Positions 15,508 to 27,465 of a stretch of DNA of 64,000 bases are shown piece by piece. Position 1 is the stretch's first letter, and each line of letters starts with the position of its first letter. The stretch comes from Chaenocephalus aceratus. Its lineage: Eukaryota > Chordata > Actinopteri > Perciformes > Channichthyidae. The notes below the pieces were generated by a model that made no database searches, had not been told where the DNA came from, and saw only the letters and a list, made by a program, of their open reading frames with translations. The translations under genes and the position numbers were made by a program. The stretch covers positions 2,329,495 through 2,393,494 of the forward strand of contig CM043803.1 in the NCBI GenBank assembly GCA_023974075.1. Reading direction: 5' to 3'.

Positions 15508-15525
15508 CGTGCGTGCGTGTGTGTG
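15466..15525. repeat. (GT)n/(GTGC)n microsatellite
   Basis: A GT run passes into GTGCGTGC units and back to GT, a compound microsatellite about 60 bp long. Confidence 0.9.
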
Positions 15526-18500
15526 GCAGACACATGTGCTCTATGGGTACAGCAGTATGCATACAGAGAGGCCTGTGCTCCAACAGAGACAGTTCAATAA
15601 TCAATTATTCACTCACTGGAAATACACTGGTGCTCATTTCTAATAATAACATCAGTTCACAGCTGTAGATGCTAAGACACAAATATATGCACATTATATT
15701 TATAAAGATTTCAATTGAGACACATCTAGCCATGATGATAGGGCAACTTATGTGCAATGCCATGCAATACTGAGGGCACATTTCCCCTGGTAGCCTTGGT
15801 GCGTGTTAACATTTCCACATGATATGGTAATCTATGGCTCTCACAGCAAAATGTTAATTTAATATCATTTCTCAATGTTTTGAGCAGCACAAACTGCATT
15901 CCACTGGCATCCATTGTTTCAGGGTTGTGGCCAACTACAAATGCATACATTTAATATAAACCTTTCATTTATTTAGGTCCTGTAAGCTTTGGCGATACCC
16001 ATGGTGCTGTTTTACTAGAATTCTGAGAATGCTTCACGATAAAAGCCACCTGTTGTGATGCTCGCTGGACGCTTTTGTTGTGAAGCATCAGGAGGAACTG
16101 TTCAGTTTAGATCAGCAGGAACTTAATGCGGCTCAGCGTGGTTGATCTAAATGAGATCACGTTACAGTAATGCTGGGTTACATGCGGAATGGCGCCGTGC
16201 TGTTACTTGGGGGTAAACTTACAATATTATGAACATTGAATGCCAATTGCTGAATACATGTGCAAATCAAAATTAGGGTTGAATTACATAAAAAATGTAA
16301 GGATTATAAATGTAGAAGCATGCGGGATTAGTTAGTTGCTGTTTGCAATATGTGCGGCTCACCCCCACCCTCGGTCAAACAGACACACAGACCGGCAGCT
16401 CTCTACAGACCCATGACACAGACGGAGGAGGTAACTCGGTAACACCTTTTTTTACCCGACCTCACCTGCTGTTGCCCATAGATGAGATGTAAAAAGGGTG
16501 AACTTTTATCATACAGAATGACATACCAAAGGAAACTAATGGCCAACTGGAAGCTTGGAAATCATTGTAAAATCTCAATGTATGCCAAGGGTAATGATTA
16601 AAAGGAAAATGTGTGTATTTAAAGAAAGTAATCCAAGTGGGTTAATGTACAATAATCTACGTGCACAGGCTGGTTTACAGTAGCAGAGCAGACATGCTCA
16701 AGTGACAATCTGTGGGACAACAAGGGGAAGGATTCCGGCAGGCACAGGGTCGCGGGGGGCCAAGGGTCGGCTTTGCTCAGCTAATCCCAGTGTCAGATAA
16801 GGCTCGGCCAACACACTCGTAACAGTAACACACACAACCACACATATATAGGAACAACAAGGGGAAGCATGGGACCGTAAAGGATGTACTTTCACATGAC
16901 AGCCACACACAGGCCCACACAGAATACATTAACTCACAGTCAAACCCCTGATCCATCTCTCTTTAGTCTAGTTCCTCGCTCTAATTTGTTTATACCTCCC
17001 TCTCTCTCTCCCACACACAGACACAAATAGAAGGTCGGCATGGTCAGTGCTGCCTGGCTTGGCACAGAGGAGGACTGCAGATGTGAAAGTAAGGAGACCA
17101 GCTGGAGCCCGTCCAACCTGGACACGGGTCACGGACACGTCTGCAGGAACACAAGCAGCTTTTGGAGCCTCTTCTCAGAGGTCGGCGACTATACTGACCC
17201 TGGGACGGCATCCAGCTAAATCTACTGTGATTGCTCCGTAGGCACATTTCATTATTTTGACTGTTCCTTTTCACACCTATGTAAAATGGCGTCTAACAAA
17301 GGGTTTGTTTTATGGTCTTTTGAGGCTGTCATATGTTTGCTATTGTCAACAGGTTACATTCCCTTCTGCCAGGTTCTCTATAGCTCTCACAGGCTTTCTT
17401 AATGCAGCCAGAATCATACTTAGGAAGTGGAACAATACATTTAGTTTACAAGTGTTCAGCCTGACAAGAGCTAATGTTAGCCAAGCTAAAAGATTCGGAG
17501 TGAAAATGCACTGAAATGTGGGGTAGCTTTGTCAGCTTTATTAATGATTCGGATCAGTCCATAGTATTATGTAATAGAACGCCTTAATGAAAGTCATGTG
17601 GGGTGTTGTGTGTTGATGTACTGCTTTCAGTTTTGTTTTCTGTCTGTGTTTATGTACTTTGTTACCGGCAGACGACCACGTGGAAAATATGTTTTATACT
17701 ATAATGTTGCAGGATGTAAGTCAAATATATTTTAAATCACAACATTAGCAGTAAAATCATGTCGATGTTGTATGTTGTAGGCTACACATGTCAAAGTCAA
17801 AATTATATTTTTTTTGTTGCCGTTGTTTGTAATTGATGACAAACTTGACAAACAATTGTTTTGACACAGGAAGTTGTTGCAGTTAGACAGAACTGTTGGC
17901 AGCTACTACTCTCTTCAGTGACATCTCGCCTTGAAAAATGTCAAACAGTTGTCGGGTAACGGGTTCAGCGTTAAACGCTCACTCCAGACAGTTTAGACAG
18001 AGCTGTACAAACATAGGTAAGCTGGGTGAAAAATGAACTGTAAGTCACGTGCCTTTGTGTATACCCATACATACAGTATTGTGCAAACACAGAGCACCTA
18101 ATGCAACATGTGTTTTCCCACAAGCTCGTGATCTGTGCCAGCCTGAGGGATAACATCTAAACTAGGAATGTCTGTGATGCCGCCGGTGTGAAAGTGTTTG
18201 TAAATGCATGCTTGTATTATTGGCGATTGTGTAAAGCTTCCATGCGACTTCCCTGAACCTTTGGGTCCGAAGTTGCAGCGGTGCCGTAGCATCTGCTAGT
18301 CACAGGGTGATCGCCTCACACTTTGCCTATTGAGTTTCCTGCCATGCGGGCCAGCTATGTTGGAGGAAACGCGAGCTTGTCCTCGACACTGAACACATGG
18401 CGACAATGCAGAGCTCACACAGGCAGCCCAGCACAAACTCACACACACATACATTAGGATGAACACATCACACAGCGAGTGCCAGTGTTTAAAAGAAGGG

Positions 18501-20714
18501 TAAGTAACTTCCAACACCAGTAAAAAAAAAACGGGATCAATTTTAACCACGCTGCTGCCTGCCAACGCTTTTTGATAGGCTGCAGTTGAGAAAACTAAAA
18601 GGAAGAATGTGAACGCCTGCCAGATCAGCAAGTATCTGGATACTTGTTCACAAACACAAACGCGTACACAGACGGCCTCAGGGGCACTTGGCATTACGTT
18701 GGCATTCTTGACCTCCCAGTGTGTGGTTCTGCTTCCCCTGACACACTAGCAGGTAGAGATGAAGCACACATCCTGGCTCAGGTCAACTGCAGCGAATCCC
18801 AGGATAATGATGTATTCCCATTTTACAACAGTATCTAGGTTGTGTGTAGGAGCAGGGACTTCTGGTAGTGATGTGTTAATGATTGTTTACATGCCTCGCA
18901 TTGCCTCGCGTTATGTCCTTATGCAGCAGCGTCCTTGATGAAGATTTCATTATGTTAGATGTGTTTTTAAGGGCAGACTGCCAGCACATATTTTGTTTGA
19001 TTATTTGCTAAGCTGAGCAAATGTCTCATTCAACAATCCAGTGCACACCATGTAAGTGAATCATAGCCTCAATACACTCACACATCACTCCAAGTAAGAC
19101 TTTTACGATGCCTTGTAAGAAAAGAATAACCATTTAACATTTGTAAATGAATTACATGATTTTTTTCAACAATCCTTTATAAAACCCTAAATAATTTAGT
19201 ATTTAGATTAACATGGCTGCATAGCATTTTGTAATAACATGTTTGAAAGGTTGAATCCATATGGCAGCGAGCAAGTAAAGCCTGCAGCGTGGCTTTGGAT
19301 TCAAAAAGGTCCAGCTTCTTAGCGTCATCGTGAAGGTGAACCATCCTCTAAAGTGCTGCTGGTGATGGTGTTGTTGCTGCGTCTGACAAGAGCCGACCAT
19401 TAAGCCTCAAGGACAGCGCTTGCATTACGCTGAAAGCCTAAATCTTTATCACAATGATCATCCCTAATTAAACCGTTTTTAAGATCATCCATTAATCACC
19501 TTTCATAAAACCCAGATTACACCGTCTGAAATACAAGAGAACAAGAGGGCGTAACCATGCAGGAACTTGAGATGATAACAAAGACAAGGGGACAAATGAT
19601 GGCAGCTTCTGGCATCGATGGTGTCATGATCCAGACGTTAAAAAGGTGACTCACTTTCCCGTATTTTCTCCGAGAATGCCAAACTTTTCTCTGACGTTCA
19701 CACACACACACACACACACACACACAGCAAAGTATAGTGTGTGGTTACTTGCACTGAACTGGCTCAACAAGTGTCCACTCAAAATAATCAGTGAAAGGAA
19801 AGTGGAGCCTCAGAAAGGTTTGGATATGATGTCAGACACAGACAAGTTTCCTCGAACAGAAAAAGTGCTCGGTGGGCAACAACAGAGCGGCCCAGTGGAG
19901 AGTCAGTCACTGTCAGTCACACTTCAAAGAAACCCAACTCAACTCTGAAGCGATCTTTCACCTCACAGACAGTCATAACATAAACCCAAGTCTAATACTC
20001 AAGCAAGGGGAATATTTCACACGCATAATACAGACGTGTTATCCCAGTCAGACGAGGTTGCGAATCGACCACTGGGAAAACCAGACATGTGACCCAAATC
20101 TAGAACATTCTTCCAAGGAGGAAGCAGTGCTGTATTTAATAAGAGAGCTGAGGAATAACTGCTAGCAAGAAGTGACCTGCCATAACATTGACATCAAAAA
20201 CCTTCAAGGCAAAACGGCTTACCTTAATGAAAAACTTTGTTTCCAATACCTAATAATATAAAAAGGATTACCAGACTAAACTATATCTGATTATCTCAAG
20301 GTATTCTTATACTATTTTTGTTATAGATATTGTTATGCTAAGATCTATTTCTGTTAACTCATTTGATACATCGTTGTTTAAGAATATTGAGTCACCTAAG
20401 CAATGTTGCGATTAGGAGGGTGTCAAGCCATAGAGTCTATGTACATATGTTGGCAAGCTAGCCAGCAAGTTGAACAAGTTGATTAAAGCTCATTGATAAA
20501 TTAGGTAAAACAGTTGGAACTAATGGGTTAACAGTTGAAATAGCTGAAATTGTGGAATAGCAGTAGAAATAGCGTAAACTAATAATACACAGTTGCATTA
20601 ATTAGCTAAATCCAATAGATACACTTTTGAAATAGTAAGCTTAAACCAATGGATAGAAAGTTGACATAGTACTCAATTCTGATACATTCCGGTAAATTAA
20701 GGTATTCCATGGTC
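15526..20714. other. Non-coding stretch
   Basis: No coding exon could be supported. It contains one (CA)n tract (19699-19726). ORFs here lack domains and splice signals. Probably intronic or intergenic. Confidence 0.4.
19699..19726. repeat. (CA)n microsatellite
   Basis: Fourteen uninterrupted CA units. Confidence 0.9.
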
Positions 20715-20968
20715 TTATTACCTTAGGAGCTGTCATGAATAACATCACTCAAAACCCACCTGTTCAACACTGCATTCAACCACTGACCACCCCCCTCCCC
20801 CCCTATTTTCTGTTTTGTTTATCTCTTTTTGTATTTCTTTGTCATCTATTTATTTATTTTTTTTCTCTTGTCTTTTTTTCTCTTCTTAATTCTCTGTCAA
20901 AGCGTCTTTGAGTTTCATGAAAAGCGCTATAAAAGTCCCATGTATTATTATTATTATTATTATTATAA
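20715..20968 (+). mobile_element. LINE 3' end fragment with (ATT)n tail
   Basis: The segment has the typical end of a fish L2/CR1-type LINE: a piece reading AAAACCCACCTGTTCAAC, then a pyrimidine-rich stretch, then TGAAAAGCGCTATAAAAG, and finally a TTATTATTATTATT tail. It is 5'-truncated and has no coding region left. Confidence 0.6.
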
Positions 20969-21077
20969 TAGACTGTTGCTATGAACGGAGTTTAATCTTT
21001 CGAAAACAAAATCAGACTGTTTTGGCAGAAGGAATAAAATAATTTTCCGATCATTAAAATGATTATCAAATAATCTG

Positions 21078-21345
21078 TTGCTCTCCCTGAGGTTTCTCCC
21101 ATGTTCCCTTTAAACTGTGGGTTTTCTCTGGAAGTGTTTCCTTGTACGATGTGAGGGTCTAAGGACAGAGGGTCTAAGGACAGAGGGTGTCGTTTTTCTC
21201 ATACTGATATTCTGAACAATCTGTGCTGTTGTATTTGCTGTAAAGTGTCTCTACTGTAGGCTATTTTTATTATATGTGCAGCACTTTGGCTCGACCAAAA
21301 ATCGTTTATAAATGTGCTAAATAAAACTTGATTTGATTTGAAATA
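21078..21345 (+). mobile_element. LINE 3' UTR fragment, copy 1, TTGATTTGA tail
   Basis: Runs from CTCTCCCTGAGGTTTCTCCC to AACTTGATTTGATTTGA. A nearly identical copy lies at about 32420-32691. The duplicated inner unit (GGTCTAAGGACAGAG twice) and the simple-repeat tail mark it as the 3' end of a non-LTR retrotransposon. No reverse transcriptase remains. Confidence 0.65.
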
Positions 21346-21794
21346 AAATATTTCTCAAAATATTTGTTTGTATAGCAGTGAGAAGCAGTTAAATAAGGAA
21401 GACATCGTACAGTAGGGCTGCACGATATATCGTGTCGTGGCGATAATCGCGTTATGCGCATGCGCGATATTGACATCGCAAGACGTGCAATTAAAAAAAA
21501 TAAAGCGATATTACGTAGGCAAATTAACTCAAACATGTTACAATTATTTTTGCTGCTTGCTACAAAAGGAAAACTCGCGCGGCTCTCATGTCAGGGGTAC
21601 TTGAGTGAGAGACATGTAGGCTTTGCATGCACAGCAAACCACCAATCACAACCATTCTTGATCAGATCACAGCAGCATAACCGAGCTAGCTTAGCTTGTT
21701 GCTCTGATAACTTAAGATCCAGAAGTCAGTGACTAAAATTCTTCATCCGGTTAAATATTGTTAAAGTACGACGGAGTATTAGGGCCACACTTAG

Positions 21795-21985
21795 AAAAAA
21801 CCCCAGAGATTTCGAGAATAAAGTCGTAATAATACGAGAATAAAGTCGTAGTTACGAGAATAAAGTCGTAACATTACGAGAATAAAGTCATAATTACGAG
21901 AATAAAGTCGTAATATTACGAGAATAAAGTCGTAATGTTACGAGAATAAAGTAATAATTACGAGATTAAAGTCGTAGTTTCATAA
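21795..21985. repeat. Subterminal tandem array (left)
   Basis: About eight copies of ACGAGAATAAAGTCGTAAT with small variations. The same array recurs inverted at about 22750-22880, forming a large stem. Confidence 0.9.
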
Positions 21986-22048
21986 GTGACTTGAGAAGCG
22001 GACTTGGAGGAGATTGTCTCCTTTCTGCAGGAGGAAATGGCTGGTTCT

Positions 22049-22380
22049 GGCCGACTACATTACATTACATTGCATTTAGCTGACGCTTTTATCCAAAGCC
22101 ACTTACAGTAAGTGCGTTCGACCAACAAGATACAAACTTGAAGAAAACAGAATCATATAAGTACAACAGGTTTCATAGAGCCAAAACATTTCAAGTGCTA
22201 CTCAACTGGCTTTAGATAAGCCAGTCCTTTGTTAGTATATAAGTGCTCTGTTAGCAGTTCTTTGTTAGTAATTCTATCACTCGAAGTGGAGTCGAAAGAG
22301 ATGAGTTTTCAGTCTGCGCCGGAAGGTGTGTAAGCTTTCTGCTGTCCTGATTTCAATGGGGAGCTCATTCCGATTCCACT
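22049..22380. mobile_element. Teleost interspersed repeat nested inside the TIR element
   Basis: Begins with ACATTACATTACATTGCATT followed by TAGCTGACGCTTTTATCC, a motif seen very often in fish genomes. It interrupts two inverted copies of the host element's sequence (GTCTCCTTTCTGCAGGAGGA on one side, its complement on the other). No ORF; class unclear. Confidence 0.5.
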
Positions 22381-22386
22381 ACAAGG

Positions 22387-22710
22387 CTATCGTTCGACTC
22401 CTTCTGGATCCAAAGCCTTGATTACAAGTCTCATCGTTTCTTGTGAAACAACAAATCCCCTTTGAACAGCTCGTAGATGTAACCAACGATACCCTTGTAG
22501 TCGGCCAGAAGCAGCCATTTCCTCCTGCAGAAAGGAGACAATCTCCTCCACGTGCGTTTGGTTCTTTCTTCCAAATAATAGACATAGTTTCTTGCACAAC
22601 CTTTTGAAAGTTATAATAATCTGATGCTGATGTGCCAAAAGATTAAGTATTTTGTTATTTGAGAAACCTAAACTAAAGTACTGCTTCACAAGATGCTGCA
22701 CATTCCTCAT
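22387..22710 (-). pseudogene. Integrase-like transposase, N-terminal remnant
   Basis: An open frame of about 107 codons lies inside the 6-bp-TSD transposon. It has an N-terminal region with repeated Leu and Lys, an HVEEIVSFLQEEM helix, and the segment GYRWLHLRAVQRGFVVS, which I associate with the helix-turn-helix upstream of a DDE integrase core in fish transposons. The frame stops right where the neighbouring interspersed repeat is inserted, so the catalytic core (the D, D and E residues) is absent. Assignment is from general resemblance, not from a search. Confidence 0.5.
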
Positions 22711-22749
22711 TGTATTGCAAGACGCTGTTGTCGTCTCCTTCTCAAGTCA

Positions 22750-22880
22750 TTTATGAAACTACGACTTTAATCTCGTAATTATGACTTTATTCTCGTAACA
22801 TTACGACTTTATTCTCGTAATATTACGACTTTATTCTCGTAACTATGACTTTATTCTCGTATTATGACTTTATTCTCGAA
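22750..22880. repeat. Subterminal tandem array (right, inverted)
   Basis: Copies of TTACGACTTTATTCTCGTAA, the reverse complement of the left array at 21795-21985. Confidence 0.9.
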
Positions 22881-23093
22881 ATCGCTCTGTTTTATTTGTC
22901 TAAGTGAGGCCCTAATACTCCGTCGTATTAAAGAAATAGCAATTGTATAGCATTAAAGTTCAAGAAAGAATGGTTTGCGGACAAAAAAAACTATCTTTTC
23001 TTCAATTCCTGTATTTTTTCATATCGCAATATCGCAGGGGAAGAAAATATCGCAATGTCAGTTTTTTCCAATATCGTGCTACCCTATCGTACA

Positions 23094-26000
23094 GCCAGAA
23101 ATGAAACATAACAGGTGTGTTTCTCCATAAAGACCAGTTAAGTTAAAGACCCCTTATTTAGTTAGCTAACAAATATACCATTGTAAATACATTGGGAAGT
23201 GGTTTTGAAGGAGTTGTTCTTGAGTTGATCTAACAGGGCTGTTGGAGTTAACCAGAGGTCTTTATTTTGGTCTTGTAATTGTGTAGCCATTTCCTAGCAG
23301 AAGTGCTGTGCATAGCATGTGTGGTGATATTAAACCCAATCCCGTAATGAAAAGAATACAATGATCAAGAGGTGGAGTTTTGTAGACGCTTGCCAAACCA
23401 TCAGGCACTGGAACAAGTCCATCCAGATTTCCTCAGGCATGACAGATTACAAAACTCAAGTGGAATTCTAGCAGTGGAGGTTTTGTTAGAGATGTTTAAG
23501 ATCTTCTTAAACTCTGTTTACCAAGTCAAATCAATCCCGTTTAAGTATTTTTTGCTACAGCAGAAAGGAAAGAGCCTTGAAATCACTGTGATTGGACATT
23601 TAAAAAGGTCATTCTAGGCTAAAGATTTGATTGATTTGATCTGTTTAATTACATAGTGACTGAATATTTAGGGGGTTTAGATTGTTTGGAGAAAAAGACC
23701 AATTTGAAGAGGACACAACTAGGCTCTTAGAAATTCTTAGGGCAAGTTTTTAAACATCTAATCAATTATTGAGGTGAAGAATCTACAGGTTATTGACAAT
23801 GAAATAGTCATTGGTTAGTGTCCTACTGTCTGGCGAATACGCATGTGCAAATAGACAATTAAATAGATGTATATCATGTATTGTACATATATGGCCTGCA
23901 CAGGTTTATAAAGCATACACCAAATATTGCAATACTGAATCTACTGAAAGAAAACATTTATCAATTATTTGCAAATCTTAAAAAATATCACATCTATTTC
24001 TATTGCTCTTGTCTCTAATGCTCACATACAAACTAACTCATAATCACACTTTAATTCCTCCTGGGAACCCTGATTATACAATTATTATCTTCTGCCCCAG
24101 GGGCACAGATATTGAAATTGTTATTGCTAGTTTAATCTTAAATCCACATGAAGGGAATCCCTCAGTACACCCTGTCCCCTCTGTGTTTATGACATAGTAG
24201 AAAAAAGTAGCCATTGTATTGTCTTGGGAACTAGTTGTTTAATATGTCTGCAAATGTGTAATGACTTAATTTCTATTCCACCGCTTAAATTGAGGCAGCT
24301 CTCACAGAGAAGAGAGAGAGAGCTGCTCAGTGCCAGCAAATGTCGGATGTCCTCGTAAAGTGCTCCGCTTCACCCTGGCAAAAATAAACCTCACAGGCCT
24401 GGTTGCCAAGTATTCCCGTTGATGAAAAGCCAGTTTTGAGTGGCCCCAGTTGTACCCGGCAAAGCCAAGCTGACTGGTGTTATTAGGAGAGAAGTGCGGC
24501 TGGGTTAAACAGCCACAACACTTTCTCTGGCTAATGGAGGCTATTTTCTAAATTATTATTTCCCCTTGGTAATCTGGAGGCTGCTGAAGCACAGACGGTA
24601 CAAAGGGGGGCTGGGGGGATGTTTTAAATTGAATTTTCTAAAAAGTACAATGTTTTCCCTGGTTATTTATGCTTTTGTTCAAAATGTATATTGAACAAAA
24701 AAATATGTTCTATATTTGAATAAATGCATTCATTGTTTGTACGACGCTTTGGCAATGCAGCATGTCATTATGGTCTTGCCAATAAAGCTATTTGAAGTTG
24801 ACAGAGAACCGCAGTGAAGAATAAAAAAGACAAAAGGGTAACCATCTGCGTTGAAACCACCGCTCAACTGACACAGAAAGGAATAAACAACTCAAGAATA
24901 AAGTGAAACCTAAACTTGAGGGGCAAGAAAACCACAACAGTGAGAAACAGCCACAAACGTGGAGCATGCTGGCTGACATCTGATGGGTTTGTGTGTGGGG
25001 GGGGGGGGGTGGGGTGCTACAGTATCTCGTGGACAGCAGGACCTCTAGTGGACTGTGTGACGAGCGGTGCAGAGAGCACTGATAATCTCTTGTCGTGTTC
25101 ACCATGACAGCGTGCGTATCAGCGGTGGAGCTTCACAGGCCCCCGAACACAACACAAACCCACCACGACATCGCACTGAAAGGTTAGCCTCATTCTTCTG
25201 GGATAATGAGCTTTGAATTGCCAGTGAGGAGGACACACTCATTACTCTGCGTGCCAGATATTACAGCAGGAAGCAGCATGGGATTTCCTTTCTGGCAGAC
25301 AGGAGGGAGGGAAGACACACAATTCTTCTTGTTATTACTTTTACACTGTATATACTGTTGGCTGACCTCGCCTACTTTTTGAAGAATGTGATAACTTCAA
25401 CCTCAATAGATTGCATATGACTGGGCATGTGGTGAACCTCTTCTTTGTGCTCCAGCTGAAACAAGGAGACGATTCCTTGACAGATCATATTTAAATATTG
25501 TATAGATTGAATGCAAACATTTGCTATCCAGCTCCTCAATGTGTTCTAGCGTTATAAACAAGTGTATTTGGCTTGGCTAAGCAAAAGCTCTTTGATAAAG
25601 ACGGCTGTGTGCATTGATGCAGTGTGTTGATAAACAAGCTATACTCTGCACCGCCAGAAAAACTATTAGACGAGATCCAGGGCAGAAACCTGTGATCATC
25701 AGATGACTGTCTGCGGTTTGTTGCATTCACCCTGGATGACTAGATCCTATGAAACAACGTTCACCTCTTCATCATATGGGTGCTGTAATCGAATTAATCA
25801 TAGGCCAACACACAGACAATGCATTGAGAGCCTTGGGGCCCAGCTTCAACTGAGGTCAGGCAATAACAGGCATGTTATTCCAGGATGTGTATACATGGAG
25901 GAGAAGACAACATTGAACACATGTGATGCTAACCTCTGCTTATAAGCTACAAATAGATCACCTTAACCTACTTTGGGTGATTTTTACTGTCAATAATTCA

Positions 26001-26340
26001 TTTGTTCATTTTCTTGGTTAATAGATTAGTTGCATGGTCTCTGAAAACGAAATGGTTTCTGAAAACGATGAGAAAGTTTCCAAAAGTCCAAGATGAAAGT
26101 TGACAACTAATCAATAACCTGGACCGAGGTCCAAAATGTTCAGAAAGGCCAGAAACATAAAGCAGGGTAGCAACATATGTGAAACAATGTAGCTGCTCCC
26201 TCATGACATGTTGAGGACATTCCATATACTGTGATGCATAATTGGCACATTTTTCGTTACAAACAAACATCTCCATTTTAACTTCCACTATCATCCTGAG
26301 ACAAAGAAAATAAGGAAATGGGAAGCAAATCCTAGGATCA
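23094..26340. other. Non-coding stretch
   Basis: No gene found. A retroposon-like 3' end (GCCAATAAAGCTATTTGAAG) occurs at about 24730-24805, and a poly-G run near 25000. The rest is low-copy and featureless to me. Confidence 0.4.
24730..24805 (+). mobile_element. Retroposon 3' end fragment
   Basis: ACGACGCTTTGGCAATGCAG followed by TTGCCAATAAAGCTATTTGA matches the form of fish LINE/SINE 3' ends with an AATAAA-type signal. Short and 5'-truncated. Confidence 0.4.
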
Positions 26341-26350
26341 CCCTACATAC

Positions 26351-27427
26351 ACCAGACTGAGGCTGAAGTCGAATAGTCCATTTAGCTTAGGAACCTTCCT
26401 AGCGGAGTGAAATGACCCGGAAGTCCCTCAGTGGCAGCCATGATAAGTGCCGTTCGAATTCTCTAGAATGATGAGAATGATAGGAAAGGAGGTTTCAAAC
26501 TTCCTTTATAACCTCCTTTAGCTTAGGAACCACTGGACCTCCCTCACAGAAAGGAGAGGAGAAAATGCTGCCCCACAATGCATTGCAGCTGCAGCATTTG
26601 CGTCACATAACAGTCGGCCGTTAACGGAAACAACCGATTATGACCGAGAAATGATATGATGAAAGTTACGGTGCTTATTAAGCATTTTAAAACATAGGTG
26701 GTAAGTTGCCAAAGTGCTTTGTTTTGAACGTTCATCAGTATTATAATCAAAAAGAGAAATATGAACGTTAGTTTTTACTGAAATGATCAAATAAAGTCAA
26801 CATTTCACAGTCTTTACTGAGCTGTGTGGGGTTTGTTCAACTTTTAAAAGACGTTTGAATGGTGATGTACACAGTGATAGATGTTAAGGACTAACGTTTA
26901 TAATAAATACATCTGTATTGATTTTAAGATCTTTAGTTCATACAATCATACGTATTGGGATCATTTGTATTAATGTGGACCGGAGGGAGAGGGTGACGAG
27001 CATAAGTTTCACTTTCCTTTTTTATTTCAATTCCAACTTTGGTCATGAAGAATATGTTTCTCTGTTGTCCACGTTCATAAAGCAAAGCAGCAGCATCAGA
27101 GCACGGTGCAGAGTCTCTAGATGAGTTCACAGTAGTCCCTCGTTCTTATTAAACATCCATGTTGTAGTCCGCTGTATAGAAAACTGTGGTTTCCATAGTT
27201 TCCCCACAGCAGCAGACGCACATTTATGACCTCCACTGGCGCATCATAAACACGTCGGATAGTGAAAGTGCAGTCGGATTCTCTAAAGTACCGCAGTCTC
27301 TTCTCCTAAGTCCTTTTGAATTCTCCTATCCACTATCCCTTAACCCCGTGACGCTTCACTCAGAGGTCAAGGAATAGACGATAGGGTTAGACGTTAGGAG
27401 CTGATTTTTGGATTATCCGACTGCGGT
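26351..27427. mobile_element. Putative TIR element
   Basis: The left end GTCGAATAGTCC, leading to TTTAGCTTAGGAAC, is an imperfect inverted match of GTTAGGAGCTGATTTTTGGA followed by TTATCCGAC at the right. Several inner pieces (CTTAGGAACC, CTCCTAAGTCC) repeat the terminal sequence. No coding region. No clear target duplication because the right end abuts an inverted copy of itself (see the 84-bp hairpin). Confidence 0.45.
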
Positions 27428-27465
27428 CGGATAATCCAAAAATCAGCTCCTAACGTCTAACCCTA
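27382..27465. repeat. Near-perfect 84-bp palindrome (hairpin)
   Basis: Arms of 40 bases pair perfectly around a four-base loop (TGCG). The left arm begins TAGGGTTAGACGTTAGGAGC and the right arm is its exact complement. The arm matches the terminal sequence of the TIR element at 26351-27427, so two element ends lie head to head. Confidence 0.95.

Larger units (their letters stand above)
21767..22927 (-). mobile_element. Nested TIR element with 6-bp target duplication (IS3EU-like?)
   Basis: The exact inverted ends TACGACGGAGTATTAGGGCC and GGCCCTAATACTCCGTCGTA are flanked by a 6-bp duplication TTAAAG (21761-21766, 22928-22933). Next to each end lies an array of a ~20-bp unit built on GAGAATAAAGTCGTAAT, in opposite orientation at the two ends. 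An ORF resembling the N-terminal part of an integrase-like transposase lies near the right end. A 6-bp duplication excludes hAT, Harbinger and piggyBac. IS3EU is my best guess from memory of that group. Confidence 0.7.
21412..23085. mobile_element. hAT-like non-autonomous element containing nested insertions
   Basis: The termini GTAGGGCTGCACGATAT and ATATCGTGCTACCCT are inverted repeats, flanked by an exact 8-bp duplication ATCGTACA (21404-21411, 23086-23093). The element's own sequence is only the outer ~350 and ~150 bp. The middle (21767-22927) is a second transposon. Subterminal ATCGC and GCGAT motifs are repeated at both ends. Confidence 0.8.

Noticed and set aside
21795..21985. Regular short repeats that could look like a CRISPR array
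   Set aside because: Units are contiguous without unique spacers and recur inverted at the other end of a transposon.
24250..24620. Possible conserved non-coding enhancer
   Set aside because: Looks low-repeat and motif-rich, but without cross-species alignment there is nothing to support it.
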